Assembly: GCF_900099925.1 (NCBI RefSeq)
Contig: NZ_FNDE01000015.1
Span: 1 to 64,000 of the forward strand
DNA length: 64,000 nucleotides
DNA from: Aneurinibacillus thermoaerophilus
GTDB taxonomy: Bacteria > Bacillota > Bacilli > Aneurinibacillales > Aneurinibacillaceae
Reading direction: 5' to 3'
Positions 25,658 through 34,325 of this stretch are shown here, in pieces. A model generated the notes under the pieces. That model saw only the letters and a program-made list of their open reading frames with translations, did no database searches and was not told the origin of the DNA. The position numbers and the translations under genes were made by a program. The number at the start of each line of letters is the position of its first letter. Within the stretch, counting starts at the first letter, position 1.

Positions 25658-27823
25658 TTATGCTTTGGCTGCGCTCGTTGCTTTAGTTATTGTGACCTCA
25701 AGGTTCTTCACATTTCCATTAAACACAAGATCGATATGACACAAATTGTTTTTGTCATCAATGATATAGTTTATGTCGTCTCCATCCTGGATAATGGAGT
25801 TAATGAACCCCCGCGTACCAAGCCATTTGCTCTTCTGACTGCTCGGATTATTACTGAAAAATTTTATAATGTTATCATGTTTAAAATCGTTAGTCTGGAA
25901 TCGGAGAATCCTTTCTATATAAGTGCTTACAAGCGTTTTATAGATCGAATCAAATCCATCCTCTGCCATTGCGAGGCTTCTCGCTTTATAAACAGTAATT
26001 CTTTTTATATCTTTTCCTTCTAGTTGTGCATTCTCAGAAGAGAAAACAAAACCAAAATTTTTTCTATTAATCGAGTCCTTGATATTATTTGTGAATCCCG
26101 ATATTTCCTTGGCCATCGTTGTCACGGCTCTGAGGCCGTTATCCCCAGCTTCTATGTCAAATCGTACTCCAGGATATTCCCTGCTTACATTCTTAAAGTA
26201 TTCTCTCAAATATTCCGGACACTGGTATGCCGCTACAATGCCAGCGGCCACATAACTGGCACCTACATAGACACCCTCAATCCACAGCTTAAGGATGTCT
26301 TCCTTCTCATGTGAGATCTTCACTCCATCTTCGGTTTTCAACATCTTACTATCAATAACAACCCCGGATTTATCTTTTGGAATAATCGTAAAGTTAGGAA
26401 GGCATGGAATAGCAAATTCACTGTATTCTTTTCTCACCAGTACCTGGCATTTATCTATGTACTTATCAATGCCGGAAGTAGCCATATTGTTAAAAGTGGT
26501 TTCTTCTCCCGTCACAAAACTAAAAAATATCTGTACTTTAAAATCTTTAACTGCATGAAGCAACATCGCCAAAGATTCCATCGTATTGCCGTCTTGTTTT
26601 ACAATTTTTTTATTTCCCTTGAATCTCTCTCTACTTACTTTGGAATTTCCCGATGACTCTAATTCTACGGAAGGAACTATACCAAACCATACGGTATCCG
26701 AAAAATCATTCTTTGAGTTTACCGTATTTAGATACGTTTCCAGCCTCATTATGTTGGTACTCTTAACCATCATATCAAGCTTATTATTCGTAATCAGAAG
26801 CGAAGGCTGCATCCCCTTATTTTTTGTAGCATATTGGTCAAAAAACATTTTCACACCTAAAATCTTTTCCACTAAAGGCTTGACCGTTTTCACAAAGTCA
26901 TCTTTTGCATTCTTGTAAAATTCAAGGTAAGTATTGTAGTTCTGCACTTCTGTTTCAATATCAATTTCAGTCTGAACTGCAGGTAATGGGCAAAAGGTGC
27001 GTACAACAAGGTCTCTCACATAAGAAGAAGGAGTTTCAGTGACAGAATCATAGTCTTCTTCAAAAATGGCGGCCAGTCCATTGGTATTCTCATCAATTAC
27101 CATAAGTTCCATGCTATCGCTTTTAGGAGCTTCAATGATTTTTAACTCACCGTTGTCACCGATAGTGAGCATACCAACCTGTATATCTTCAGATTTATTT
27201 TCTTCCTGAGCCCCTCCAAGCAAAAGTCTTGTCTTAATATCATCAATAGCAAGTGGCAGCATGGCCATAACATTGTTATAGTTTCTACTTGCATCTTCGA
27301 ACAAATGATTTAACTTGTCTCCAAGATCAAGCTTTTTAGGATCTCCTTCGTCTAATTCCTCATACTTACTGTATAAATAGTGAATTTCTTTTCTCACCTG
27401 TCGGATATCATCCATAACTTTTTTCGGAGATATCATGTCCAGTAGGTTTTCAAACTTAAAGTCTACATTGGTTATCCCCTGTATTCTCTTCGTATCAATC
27501 AATGTAAATAACATTTTTAAAAAATCATTATTCTGATCGATATGAATTTCAGATATACAATCTTCTGCGATACCTTCTGGCTTTTTCAATGTATACATTA
27601 CTTTTTGGTTAGCTGCATTGTAGAAGGAGTATACCTTGGGTGAAAACTTATCCAAAAATTCGTCAAAACTTCTTACAACTAAATGCTGGTTAATCTCCTT
27701 GATTTTGTCATCACTCAAACTATCAATCCCTTTTACATCTCCTACGAGAGTAATAAGGTCAAGCTTCTCTGGATTAATTTCCTCAAACAGTATCGTTCTA
27801 TTGGTCTGATGAATAATATCCAT
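25658..27823 (-). CDS. Contractile-sheath-like protein (TssB/TssC or phage sheath type)
   Basis: A protein of about 721 residues (start uncertain: ATG 27823, ATG 27859 or TTG 27937, none with a strong ribosome site). The early segment VVRSFDEFLDKFSPKVYSFY recalls TssB-like starts. The C-terminus has KDIKRITVYKARSLAMAEDG, then IYKTLVSTYIERILRFQ and NLCHIDLVFNGNVKNLEVTI. That is the helix-then-beta-strand layout by which sheath subunits interlock (phage sheath and TssC). Size would allow TssB and TssC functions in one chain. A very short ORF with a better ribosome site overlaps its first codons. The sheath call is inference from pattern and the tube-like neighbour. Confidence 0.55.
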   Translation of the reverse strand: MDIIHQTNRTILFEEINPEKLDLITLVGDVKGIDSLSDDKIKEINQHLVVRSFDEFLDKFSPKVYSFYNAANQKVMYTLKKPEGIAEDCISEIHIDQNNDFLKMLFTLIDTKRIQGITNVDFKFENLLDMISPKKVMDDIRQVRKEIHYLYSKYEELDEGDPKKLDLGDKLNHLFEDASRNYNNVMAMLPLAIDDIKTRLLLGGAQEENKSEDIQVGMLTIGDNGELKIIEAPKSDSMELMVIDENTNGLAAIFEEDYDSVTETPSSYVRDLVVRTFCPLPAVQTEIDIETEVQNYNTYLEFYKNAKDDFVKTVKPLVEKILGVKMFFDQYATKNKGMQPSLLITNNKLDMMVKSTNIMRLETYLNTVNSKNDFSDTVWFGIVPSVELESSGNSKVSRERFKGNKKIVKQDGNTMESLAMLLHAVKDFKVQIFFSFVTGEETTFNNMATSGIDKYIDKCQVLVRKEYSEFAIPCLPNFTIIPKDKSGVVIDSKMLKTEDGVKISHEKEDILKLWIEGVYVGASYVAAGIVAAYQCPEYLREYFKNVSREYPGVRFDIEAGDNGLRAVTTMAKEISGFTNNIKDSINRKNFGFVFSSENAQLEGKDIKRITVYKARSLAMAEDGFDSIYKTLVSTYIERILRFQTNDFKHDNIIKFFSNNPSSQKSKWLGTRGFINSIIQDGDDINYIIDDKNNLCHIDLVFNGNVKNLEVTITKATSAAKA

Positions 27824-27937
27824 AATCTTCAGCCATAAAAATTTATAAGTGATTTCCATAAACAGACAAGCCGCTTTGGACTTTATGTATCCAAGACTTG
27901 TACAGCTAGCTACTATAAAGAATTTTTCATAGTACAA

Positions 27938-28805
27938 CCCTCGTCAACTTATAAATTTTTATAGCCTCCTCCTTTCTATGTTTTTAGTGAATAACATAGT
28001 AAAAAAAAACTTTTTTTAACAATCCACATATACGAGTAGCCATATTTAAAGTATGACTTATCAGCATCGACAAAAATAAATACCTTTATTTTGTAATATA
28101 TACAATAAAAAACTTTTATTTAAAAATATGGAATGCACTTCTAGCATATAAATTAAACCTTTTTTTGGTATCGTGTCAATATAAAAAATAACAGTATAAT
28201 TCTACTATTGTTTTATGCTATTTTTCCTATTATTTGATCTATCTTTTAAAGCTCTCTTTATATCTTGATCAAACATGTATATACTAGTATAGGAAATATT
28301 TCCATTTTAAAGATTAACTATAAATACCCATTTTATATTTTTTACCTAAAAAGGATAATTACACCTTATATATTCGGTATAATTTCCCCGTCTATTAATA
28401 CCTAAAAAACATTTTTATTTACAAAATTTATAAAATATCCGTTTATCATATTTCTTATTATTTCCGATTGAGATTTTGTTAAAAAAATTAACATGTGGGT
28501 AGAAAACAGAAACAACTCGCGGCGTTTCTAATCTGATTTGCCATCTACGTCACGCCCTTCATAAAAAAAGGAAGGCTGGTGTACGCCTTGCAAATGTTTC
28601 TTCCTATAAACATGAGGATATTTAGGAGGATTCGAACTAAAAATAACCAGACTTTCCCAAAATAAGAAACAGAATTTTCTATACAAAAAGAACGAAAGGA
28701 AAAAGAAGCGCGATTCATCCCCCACCTATGCTAATGCTTAGAGGCGGGGGATCTTGTGCGATTCTGGATGAATTGGGATTGATGTATTGTTTGTTTTGAA
28801 CCACC
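27938..28805. other. AT-rich intergenic region with promoter potential and an IS605-type hairpin
   Basis: No gene seen. The stretch 27960-28520 is extremely AT-rich, with no ORF of coding character. It separates the kinase gene from the sheath-like gene and must hold the promoter for the main operon, if that is separate. A hairpin at 28717-28752 is described on its own. Confidence 0.5.
28717..28752. repeat. IS200/IS605-type end hairpin remnant
   Basis: ATCCCCC...ACCT pairs with AGG...CGGGGGAT around an ATGCTAATGCTTAG loop. Hairpins of this form followed by GATGAATCGC occur at the ends of IS200/IS605-family elements. No transposase remains. It lies just downstream of the kinase gene and may also act as a terminator. 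Confidence 0.4.
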
Positions 28806-29714
28806 TTATACATTCATAAACTTTTTGATTCTCCGAAGGAGATGTTCTAGATAAAAAGCAATTTTAAAAAGTTTCAGTGAGTAGCATCTCTTTTTATAAT
28901 TTACTGAAAGCCCCCACATAATCACGCTTGATAGCAGAGGCGTCACGTCCCTATTATAATGCCTTACATTTTTTATCCTATCCTCGATCAATCTTTCAGA
29001 CACATCCAGAGGGGCCCTTCCGCTCAAATAATAGTATAATGTAGCCGCAAGACTATAAATATCCGAATATCTCCCTAACTTCGACTTTTCTGAATAAAAT
29101 TCTAAAGGTGAAAAACCAGGGGTCGTAAATATTTTATGTTTGGGATCATTTTTATAATAAATAGCGGAGCCAAAATCAATAAGTATAGGCTGTCCGTCTG
29201 TACTGATAAGAATATTTTCAGGCTTTATGTCCCTGTGAATAATTCCTTTCTTATGTATAAAATCCAACGCATCCATCAAAGGAAGCAAGGTCTTATTAAA
29301 AAAGGCTGTCATAGAAACTTCTTTTTCTTCTATATATCTGTCAAGCGTTTTCCCTGGGTAATATTCCATAACAATATAGCCTGTCCCGTTCTCTTCAAAG
29401 TGATCAATATATCTAACTATGTTTTTATGACATAATTCTTTTATTATAGTAGCTTCATTAAAAAAAGACTCCATCAGTTCGTAATACTTCCCTTTAGAAG
29501 AGGGAAGCCGACATAAAACAGTTTTATCATCCAAATCTCGCAATACTAATGCTTTTGGAAAATACTCTTTAATAATTTGAATATCCCCACTCTTTGCATG
29601 ACGACCAGTATAGACAATCGACAGTTCACTACAAGAAATAACGTTTTTTATTCTGTATGTATTCTTTAATAAGGTGTTCTTTTTAAGACAGATGTCACGG
29701 GTGGCTAATTCCAC
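28806..29714 (-). CDS. Ser/Thr protein kinase of the injection locus
   Basis: A kinase of about 302 residues: lysine in IQIIKEYFPKALVLR, hinge VMEYYPGKTLDRYIEE, catalytic HRDIKPENI, metal-binding LIDFGSAIYY, and activation segment TTPGFSPLEFY. The C-lobe is complete and no TM or PASTA domains follow, unlike PrkC. GTG at 29714 (GGAGGGGG five bases upstream) is preferred over ATG at 29729. It would phosphorylate threonines that the two FHA proteins read and the PP2C erases, the scheme known for PpkA in T6SS. It is the first gene of the locus, next to the truncated cotE. Confidence 0.9.
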   Translation of the reverse strand: MELATRDICLKKNTLLKNTYRIKNVISCSELSIVYTGRHAKSGDIQIIKEYFPKALVLRDLDDKTVLCRLPSSKGKYYELMESFFNEATIIKELCHKNIVRYIDHFEENGTGYIVMEYYPGKTLDRYIEEKEVSMTAFFNKTLLPLMDALDFIHKKGIIHRDIKPENILISTDGQPILIDFGSAIYYKNDPKHKIFTTPGFSPLEFYSEKSKLGRYSDIYSLAATLYYYLSGRAPLDVSERLIEDRIKNVRHYNRDVTPLLSSVIMWGLSVNYKKRCYSLKLFKIAFYLEHLLRRIKKFMNV

Positions 29715-29822
29715 AGATTCCCCCTCCATTTACATATTTTACTTTTATTGTATATTATTCTAGTTCTGTTATCCAACGCAAGCAAGACAAAAAATCTGCC
29801 GCTTCTTTGTTATCAATTAAGA

Positions 29823-30068
29823 TTATGTTGCATCCGTATTGTTATTGTAGGAATACCAGATGTTGATTTCGTACGTTCCGCTCACCTCTACTATTTCACC
29901 TACCTTATCCGCCCGGTACGTATGGTTAATAACCCAAGCACCTAAGATAGTGACCATTTTGTGGGATGGGGTAACGGTATGAGTGGCTTCGGAAAATTTT
30001 CGTCCCCGGCCACAGACGGCTTTCGTGACGATTTCCCGACGCTGCTTCTCTTTATTTGTACTCGACAT
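29823..30068 (-). pseudogene. cotE: Truncated cotE (outer spore coat morphogenetic protein)
   Basis: An 81-residue fragment matches the start of CotE: REIVTKAVCGRGRKFSEATH, then ILGAWVINHTYRADKVGEIV and SGTYEINIWYSYNNNT, ending after DAT. CotE is about 180 residues, so the second half is missing. A strong GGAGGAGG precedes the ATG at 30068, so the fragment can still be made. cotE follows miaB-ricA in Bacillus; here the break falls exactly where the injection-locus kinase begins (about 110 bases later). A complete cotE may exist elsewhere. Confidence 0.75.
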
Positions 30069-30069
30069 G

Positions 30070-30300
30070 TTGTTACCTCCTCCATACAACGTTTCCCTAC
30101 ATGTGTATGCAGGGCAACCATCACGGGTGCAACCATATCCATTTCTTTCACACCTCATCCATGCCACCCTGATCAGCATCATGACTGATAATCCATAAGT
30201 ATGCAGGGCAAGCGTCTTGGGTGAAAAGATTAATATCATACCATTCTTCCAAAGAAAGCATATCTTTATCTTTTTTGAATCGTTGTCTAAAAGGATTAGT
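30070..30300. other. Short non-coding stretch upstream of cotE fragment
   Basis: A 13-base direct repeat (GTATGCAGGGCAA) occurs at 30105-30117 and 30199-30211. Small minus-strand frames cover it, but none has coding character that I recognise. Confidence 0.3.
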
Positions 30301-30522
30301 ATGAAAAAAAGGCTTGACTGCATAAGTGAAAATATTGAGCATGTATTATATGCATGGCAGGAAATCTCCAGTATTATTCAGGAGTCTTCCACTGCTTCTG
30401 AGGTGGCTACCGCCGCACAGCAACAGTCGGCTACGATTGAAGAAATGGCGGCCGGTGCTGAAGAAACGACGATTCTTTCAAACGAATTAAAAGCAGAGCT
30501 TGGAAAGTTTACACTGAAGTGA
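30301..30522 (+). pseudogene. Remnant of a methyl-accepting chemotaxis protein (C-terminus)
   Basis: The frame from an ATG at 30301 gives a junk start and then ISSIIQESSTASEVATAAQQ, EEMAAGAEETTILSNELK and a final LGKFTLK. That is the typical end of a chemoreceptor signalling domain (adaptation-site helix and tail). The sensor, HAMP and hairpin tip are absent, so it is a gene remnant left by a rearrangement. Confidence 0.65.
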
Positions 30523-30612
30523 AAGTTTGTTCATTATTTTTTCCACGTCACGTGTCACAAAAACCACGCGAGCGGTTTCTATAAAGTGAACGGACGAGAA
30601 AGGAGGGAAAAA

Positions 30613-31158
30613 ATGGAGGTTCGAGCAACCTTGATAAAAAAGCAAACTTCTTCGGCTGCGTCCGATAATTTCAAAGACCTGTTCAAAGCCTACTATCCTT
30701 ACGTTGTGTGGCAAATTATGCGCATCATAAAGGATCAATCTCAAGCAGAGGACATCGCACAAGAAGTATTCCTTCAGCTTTATCACACAGATCGCACTGT
30801 CATTCAAAACATTCCAGCCTGGCTAACCAAAGCCGCCATATATGCTGCCTATAACAGCTTACGCTCAGAAAAGCGACGCACTGCGCGAGATAAAAAGCAA
30901 AATATCGAAGCAGAAACGTATAGTCCTTCTTCGGAAGAAAAATGGTTTCAACAAGAAGAAATTGCATCTGTACGACAGGTACTCATGAATATGGAAGAAC
31001 GTGAGCGTACTCTTCTCCTTATGAAATATTCTGGCTTTACCTATAAAGAACTAGCACAGGCTGTCAACGTGGAACAATCATCTGTCGGCACATTGCTCGC
31101 GCGGGCTAAAACAAAATTTCGCAACATGTACAAACATATAAGGGGGTATGCTGAATGA
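30613..31158 (+). CDS. ECF-type RNA polymerase sigma factor
   Basis: A 181-residue sigma factor: region 2 with FKDLFKAYYPYVVWQIMRII, DQSQAEDIAQEVFLQLY and LTKAAIYAAYNSLRSEKRR; region 4 with RTLLLMKYSGFTYKELAQAV and SSVGTLLARAKTKFRNM. The start at 30613 has AGGAGGG upstream. It overlaps the anti-sigma gene by ATGA, the classic pair. The operon continues with an ABC exporter, suggesting a stress response to a membrane-active compound. An AAACC...GGTTT pair around 30562-30582 upstream could be part of an autoregulated promoter. Confidence 0.9.
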   Translation: MEVRATLIKKQTSSAASDNFKDLFKAYYPYVVWQIMRIIKDQSQAEDIAQEVFLQLYHTDRTVIQNIPAWLTKAAIYAAYNSLRSEKRRTARDKKQNIEAETYSPSSEEKWFQQEEIASVRQVLMNMEERERTLLLMKYSGFTYKELAQAVNVEQSSVGTLLARAKTKFRNMYKHIRGYAE

Positions 31159-32333
31159 AATGTCCGGATATCGGGTTTATTCAGGCTTACATAGACGGAG
31201 AAATAAACCGTGATATGCGCAAAGCATTCTCTGCCCATCTGGAGCATTGTCCAAATTGCCGCACTTCGCTGGAACAGGCAAAAAAACTAGAACAATGGGC
31301 AGAAACGGCAATACAAGAGGCTTTTACCGAGCCAAAGCGTTCCCATCTCTCCATTGACACAGATGCAGCCTGGGAACGCTTTGAACAGCGTTTGCAACAC
31401 GAACTTAAACCTGTAAAAACCAAACGAAAAGGATGGATAAACATGAAGAAACCATACAAAAAACTCATGGCAGGTACAGCTGCTGCTGTGCTTCTTGGCT
31501 CTCTGGCTATCCCACAAGTACAAGTGGCTGCAAGCCAGTTCCTCTCCATTTTCCGCATGGATAAAGTAGAAATGATTAAGCTGACCCAATCCGATTTACA
31601 AGAGATCGAAAGATGGGTCGCGGGAAATGAAAAAGGAATGAAAGAGATTAAAGGGATCGGTAAAATATGGGTAGGAGAACAAAATGGAGACCGTGGAACA
31701 CGTACTTTTGAAAAGAGAGAGGATGCTATAAAGGCAGGTTACGCGCTCCCTGCAATACCGGAAGGATACAAAACGGAAAACATTTTTGTGTCTCCAAGCT
31801 TTACACTGCACATGCAACTGGATACGAAGAAAACAAATGCCTTGCTGCATCAGTTGAAAGCCAATGTAGAATTTGACGAAAAACTGGACAACAAACCATT
31901 CTCACTGACAGTACCGGAAGCCGTTCATATAGAATTGGTGCCTGCGAATGCTGACACGAAAAAAGCACACCCGTCTGCACACATTTCATATATGGAAAGT
32001 GGTGCTCCGCAAATACAAGTACCAAAGGATGTAGACTTGAACCAGCTTCGTGAAACCGTTCTGTCCTTGCCATTCATCCCGCAGAACGTAAAACAGCAGC
32101 TCGCAAGCATCCAGGACTGGCAGCGTACTCTGCCTATTCCGTATATTATAGATGAAAAACACCAAACACGCGAAGTAACCGTGCAAGGTGCAAAGGGGAT
32201 CATATATGAAGCGGAAAACCAGACATTCCTTATCTGGCAAAAAGACGGTAAACTTCATTACATGAACGCATATGACAGCAAGAACGAAACGCATACAGAT
32301 GCCTTACTCTCACTGGCAAATCAAATGAAGTAA
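31155..32333 (+). CDS. Anti-sigma factor with zinc-finger domain (membrane, extracytoplasmic sensor)
   Basis: A 392-residue protein. The first 40 residues hold the anti-sigma zinc motif (HLEHCPNCRTS, His-x3-Cys-x2-Cys). A TM helix lies near 100-120 (LMAGTAAAVLLGSLAIPQVQ). The remaining 270 residues are outside the membrane and include a repeated beta-rich DUF4367-like segment (IYEAENQTFLIWQKDGKLHY). It would hold the sigma factor until a signal is sensed. Confidence 0.85.
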   Translation: MKCPDIGFIQAYIDGEINRDMRKAFSAHLEHCPNCRTSLEQAKKLEQWAETAIQEAFTEPKRSHLSIDTDAAWERFEQRLQHELKPVKTKRKGWINMKKPYKKLMAGTAAAVLLGSLAIPQVQVAASQFLSIFRMDKVEMIKLTQSDLQEIERWVAGNEKGMKEIKGIGKIWVGEQNGDRGTRTFEKREDAIKAGYALPAIPEGYKTENIFVSPSFTLHMQLDTKKTNALLHQLKANVEFDEKLDNKPFSLTVPEAVHIELVPANADTKKAHPSAHISYMESGAPQIQVPKDVDLNQLRETVLSLPFIPQNVKQQLASIQDWQRTLPIPYIIDEKHQTREVTVQGAKGIIYEAENQTFLIWQKDGKLHYMNAYDSKNETHTDALLSLANQMK

Positions 32334-32399
32334 AGTAAGTAGCAAAGAGCGGCTCCTGTAACAAGGAGGTGCTCTCTTTGTGCGTTAGGAGGAAAAAGA

Positions 32400-33371
32400 T
32401 TGAAATCGGAGTATGTAATTGAAACACAACGACTAACAAAGCAATACGATGGAAAAGCTGGATGCCGCAACATCACGCTTCAGGTACCTCGCGGAGTCGT
32501 TTTTGGCTTTCTTGGCCCGAATGGTGCTGGAAAAAGTACATTTGTTCGAACTTTGCTCGGCCTGCTTATTCCAACAAGCGGGAAAGGAACCATTCTCGGC
32601 GCTCCTATTGGAAGCATCGAATCAAGAAAGCGAGTCGGTTATCTTCCAGAATTATTCCGCTATCCTGAATGGCTAACAGGTCGCCAACTGTTAGAAACCC
32701 ACGCAGACTTATGCGGCCTTTCACGCACAGAACGCAAAACACGAATCCCATACCTGTTGGAGCGAGTAGGGCTGCATGGACGTGGAGATGAAAAAATTCG
32801 GAGCTACTCCAAAGGCATGCAGCAGCGTATCGGCCTGGCCTGTGCCCTTCTCTCTGACCCGGAGGTTGTTTTTCTCGATGAGCCAACATCAGCACTTGAT
32901 CCCATTGGCCGCCGTGAAGTCCGTGAACTAATGGATGAATTACGTAACGAAGGCAAAACGGTTTTCTTGAACAGCCACCTGCTCAGTGAAGTAGAAAGCG
33001 TATGTGACCATGTGGCCATTATTCATAAAAGTGAACTTGTTGTTCAAGGGGACTGGCGCAAGTTGTCCGCTGTGAAACCCCAAGTGGATATGACAATCGG
33101 GCCAGCTCCCTCAGCGATATGGGATGAACTGTCCCCCTTTATTATCCAGAAAGAATGCACTGGTTTTACAGACGAAGGGCGTACCCACTGGCTGCTTACA
33201 CTGAAACAGGAAGAGAATATTCCTGTTATGATTCGTCATCTGAGCGACAAAGGAATTGCAATTTACCAAGCAACTCCCCGTCAGCCGCATCTCGAAGATG
33301 TATTTATGTATTGGGTGAACAAAAAGGAGGCGCAAACAGCTCATGTGGACAATCGCGAAACTAACATGTAA
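32400..33371 (+). CDS. ABC transporter ATP-binding protein
   Basis: A 323-residue ATPase starting at a TTG with AGGAGG six bases upstream. Walker A LGPNGAGKSTFVRTLLG, signature SYSKGMQQRIGLACAL, Walker B VVFLDEPTSALDP and the H-loop NSHLLSE are all present. The last 100 residues are the accessory domain seen in drug/bacteriocin-type exporters. It partners with the permease encoded next. Confidence 0.9.
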   Translation: MKSEYVIETQRLTKQYDGKAGCRNITLQVPRGVVFGFLGPNGAGKSTFVRTLLGLLIPTSGKGTILGAPIGSIESRKRVGYLPELFRYPEWLTGRQLLETHADLCGLSRTERKTRIPYLLERVGLHGRGDEKIRSYSKGMQQRIGLACALLSDPEVVFLDEPTSALDPIGRREVRELMDELRNEGKTVFLNSHLLSEVESVCDHVAIIHKSELVVQGDWRKLSAVKPQVDMTIGPAPSAIWDELSPFIIQKECTGFTDEGRTHWLLTLKQEENIPVMIRHLSDKGIAIYQATPRQPHLEDVFMYWVNKKEAQTAHVDNRETNM

Positions 33372-34215
33372 AGAAATTTTATACAAACGAATTTTTTATA
33401 TTACCGTACTCATGTCGCTTGCGTTTCTCCTGTTTTACGGAATAGCTACCTATTTTGCGGCCCAGGAAGCGACAGCAAAAGCAGGACGAGTGATAAATTC
33501 GCCTGACTTCGTAATAGTAGAAACATTTTTCGCAACGCAAATTCTCGGGATCGGTTTATATTTCGCTACATTTATCACAGCGTTGCTCGCCATTTTGAGC
33601 AGCGTGGGCAGCATCGCCAGCGAAATCGAAAGCCATCAGATTGATACGCTGCTCGCCAGGCCTATTTCCCGGCGTACCGTCATTTGCGGCAAATTCATCG
33701 GGTTAAGTCTCTTGCTTGCTGGATATGCTGCTTGCTTGTTTCTTGGGATTCTACTCATTAACCAGTTGATTGGTGGTGACATACTCCGCGTCGAAATTAC
33801 GTTTTCACAAGCTATTAAAGCACTGGGAATCTTCATCGTGCAGCCACTCATTCTTGTCGCTGTAGCTCTTTTGTGCAGTAGTATGATGACGACAGTAAAC
33901 GGCGGAATTGTTCTTATTATTCTATATGGAATTAGCTTTATCGGTGGATTTGTAGAGCAGCTAGGCGTTCTCATGGAGAAAACAGCAATGATGAATATCG
34001 GAATCATCTCCAGCCTACTTTTCCCAATGGACTCTCTCTTCCGCAAAATGACGATCTACTTGTTTGACACAGCAGACAATCCACTATCTTTCGCTGCCCA
34101 GGGTTTATTCGGCAGCCTGTCTGCCCCGAGCAATATTATGCTGGCATACACTGCACTATATGGTATCGCAGCCCTTCTTCTGGCAATACGCAAGTTTACA
34201 GCCCGAGATCTATAA
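33343..34215 (+). CDS. ABC-2-type transporter permease
   Basis: A 290-residue membrane protein with about six helices (IFYITVLMSLAFLLFYGIAT; LYFATFITALLAILSSVGSI; LSLLLAGYAACLFLGILLIN; ILVAVALLCSSMMTTVNGGI; LIILYGISFIGGF; MLAYTALYGIAALLLAI). The SEIESHQIDTLLARPISRR loop is typical of ABC-2 permeases that couple to the ATPase. It overlaps the ATPase gene by 29 bases and closes the ECF operon. Confidence 0.88.
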   Translation: MWTIAKLTCKEILYKRIFYITVLMSLAFLLFYGIATYFAAQEATAKAGRVINSPDFVIVETFFATQILGIGLYFATFITALLAILSSVGSIASEIESHQIDTLLARPISRRTVICGKFIGLSLLLAGYAACLFLGILLINQLIGGDILRVEITFSQAIKALGIFIVQPLILVAVALLCSSMMTTVNGGIVLIILYGISFIGGFVEQLGVLMEKTAMMNIGIISSLLFPMDSLFRKMTIYLFDTADNPLSFAAQGLFGSLSAPSNIMLAYTALYGIAALLLAIRKFTARDL

Positions 34216-34254
34216 AAAATTGTATTTTGTTCATAAAACCATAGAAAGAGCTGA

Positions 34255-34296
34255 AAAAGGAGCCAGCTTTATAAATGTAGCTGGCTCCTTGATTTA
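34255..34296 (+). terminator. Terminator of the ECF-ABC operon
   Basis: GGAGCCAGCT pairs with AGCTGGCTCC around an AT loop, then TTGATTT. It lies about 40 bases past the permease stop and before the convergent ricA gene. Confidence 0.75.
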
Positions 34297-34325
34297 TCAA
34301 ACTTCGATGCATTTTTCTTTCTCGC

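Noticed and set aside
25658-27937. Reading the 759-residue frame as a transcriptional regulator or membrane protease
   Set aside because: No HTH or protease motif is visible; the C-terminal helix-strand layout and tube-like neighbour fit a sheath better.
28528-28725. Minus-strand frame of 65 codons in the AT-rich gap
   Set aside because: Phe/Leu/Lys-rich composition expected of AT-rich non-coding DNA; no ribosome site or recognisable motif.
7334-29714. Calling the locus a prophage or R-type bacteriocin
   Set aside because: No terminase, capsid, portal, tape-measure, tail-fibre chaperone, endolysin or holin gene is present in the block, while kinase/phosphatase/FHA and Hsp70 genes are.
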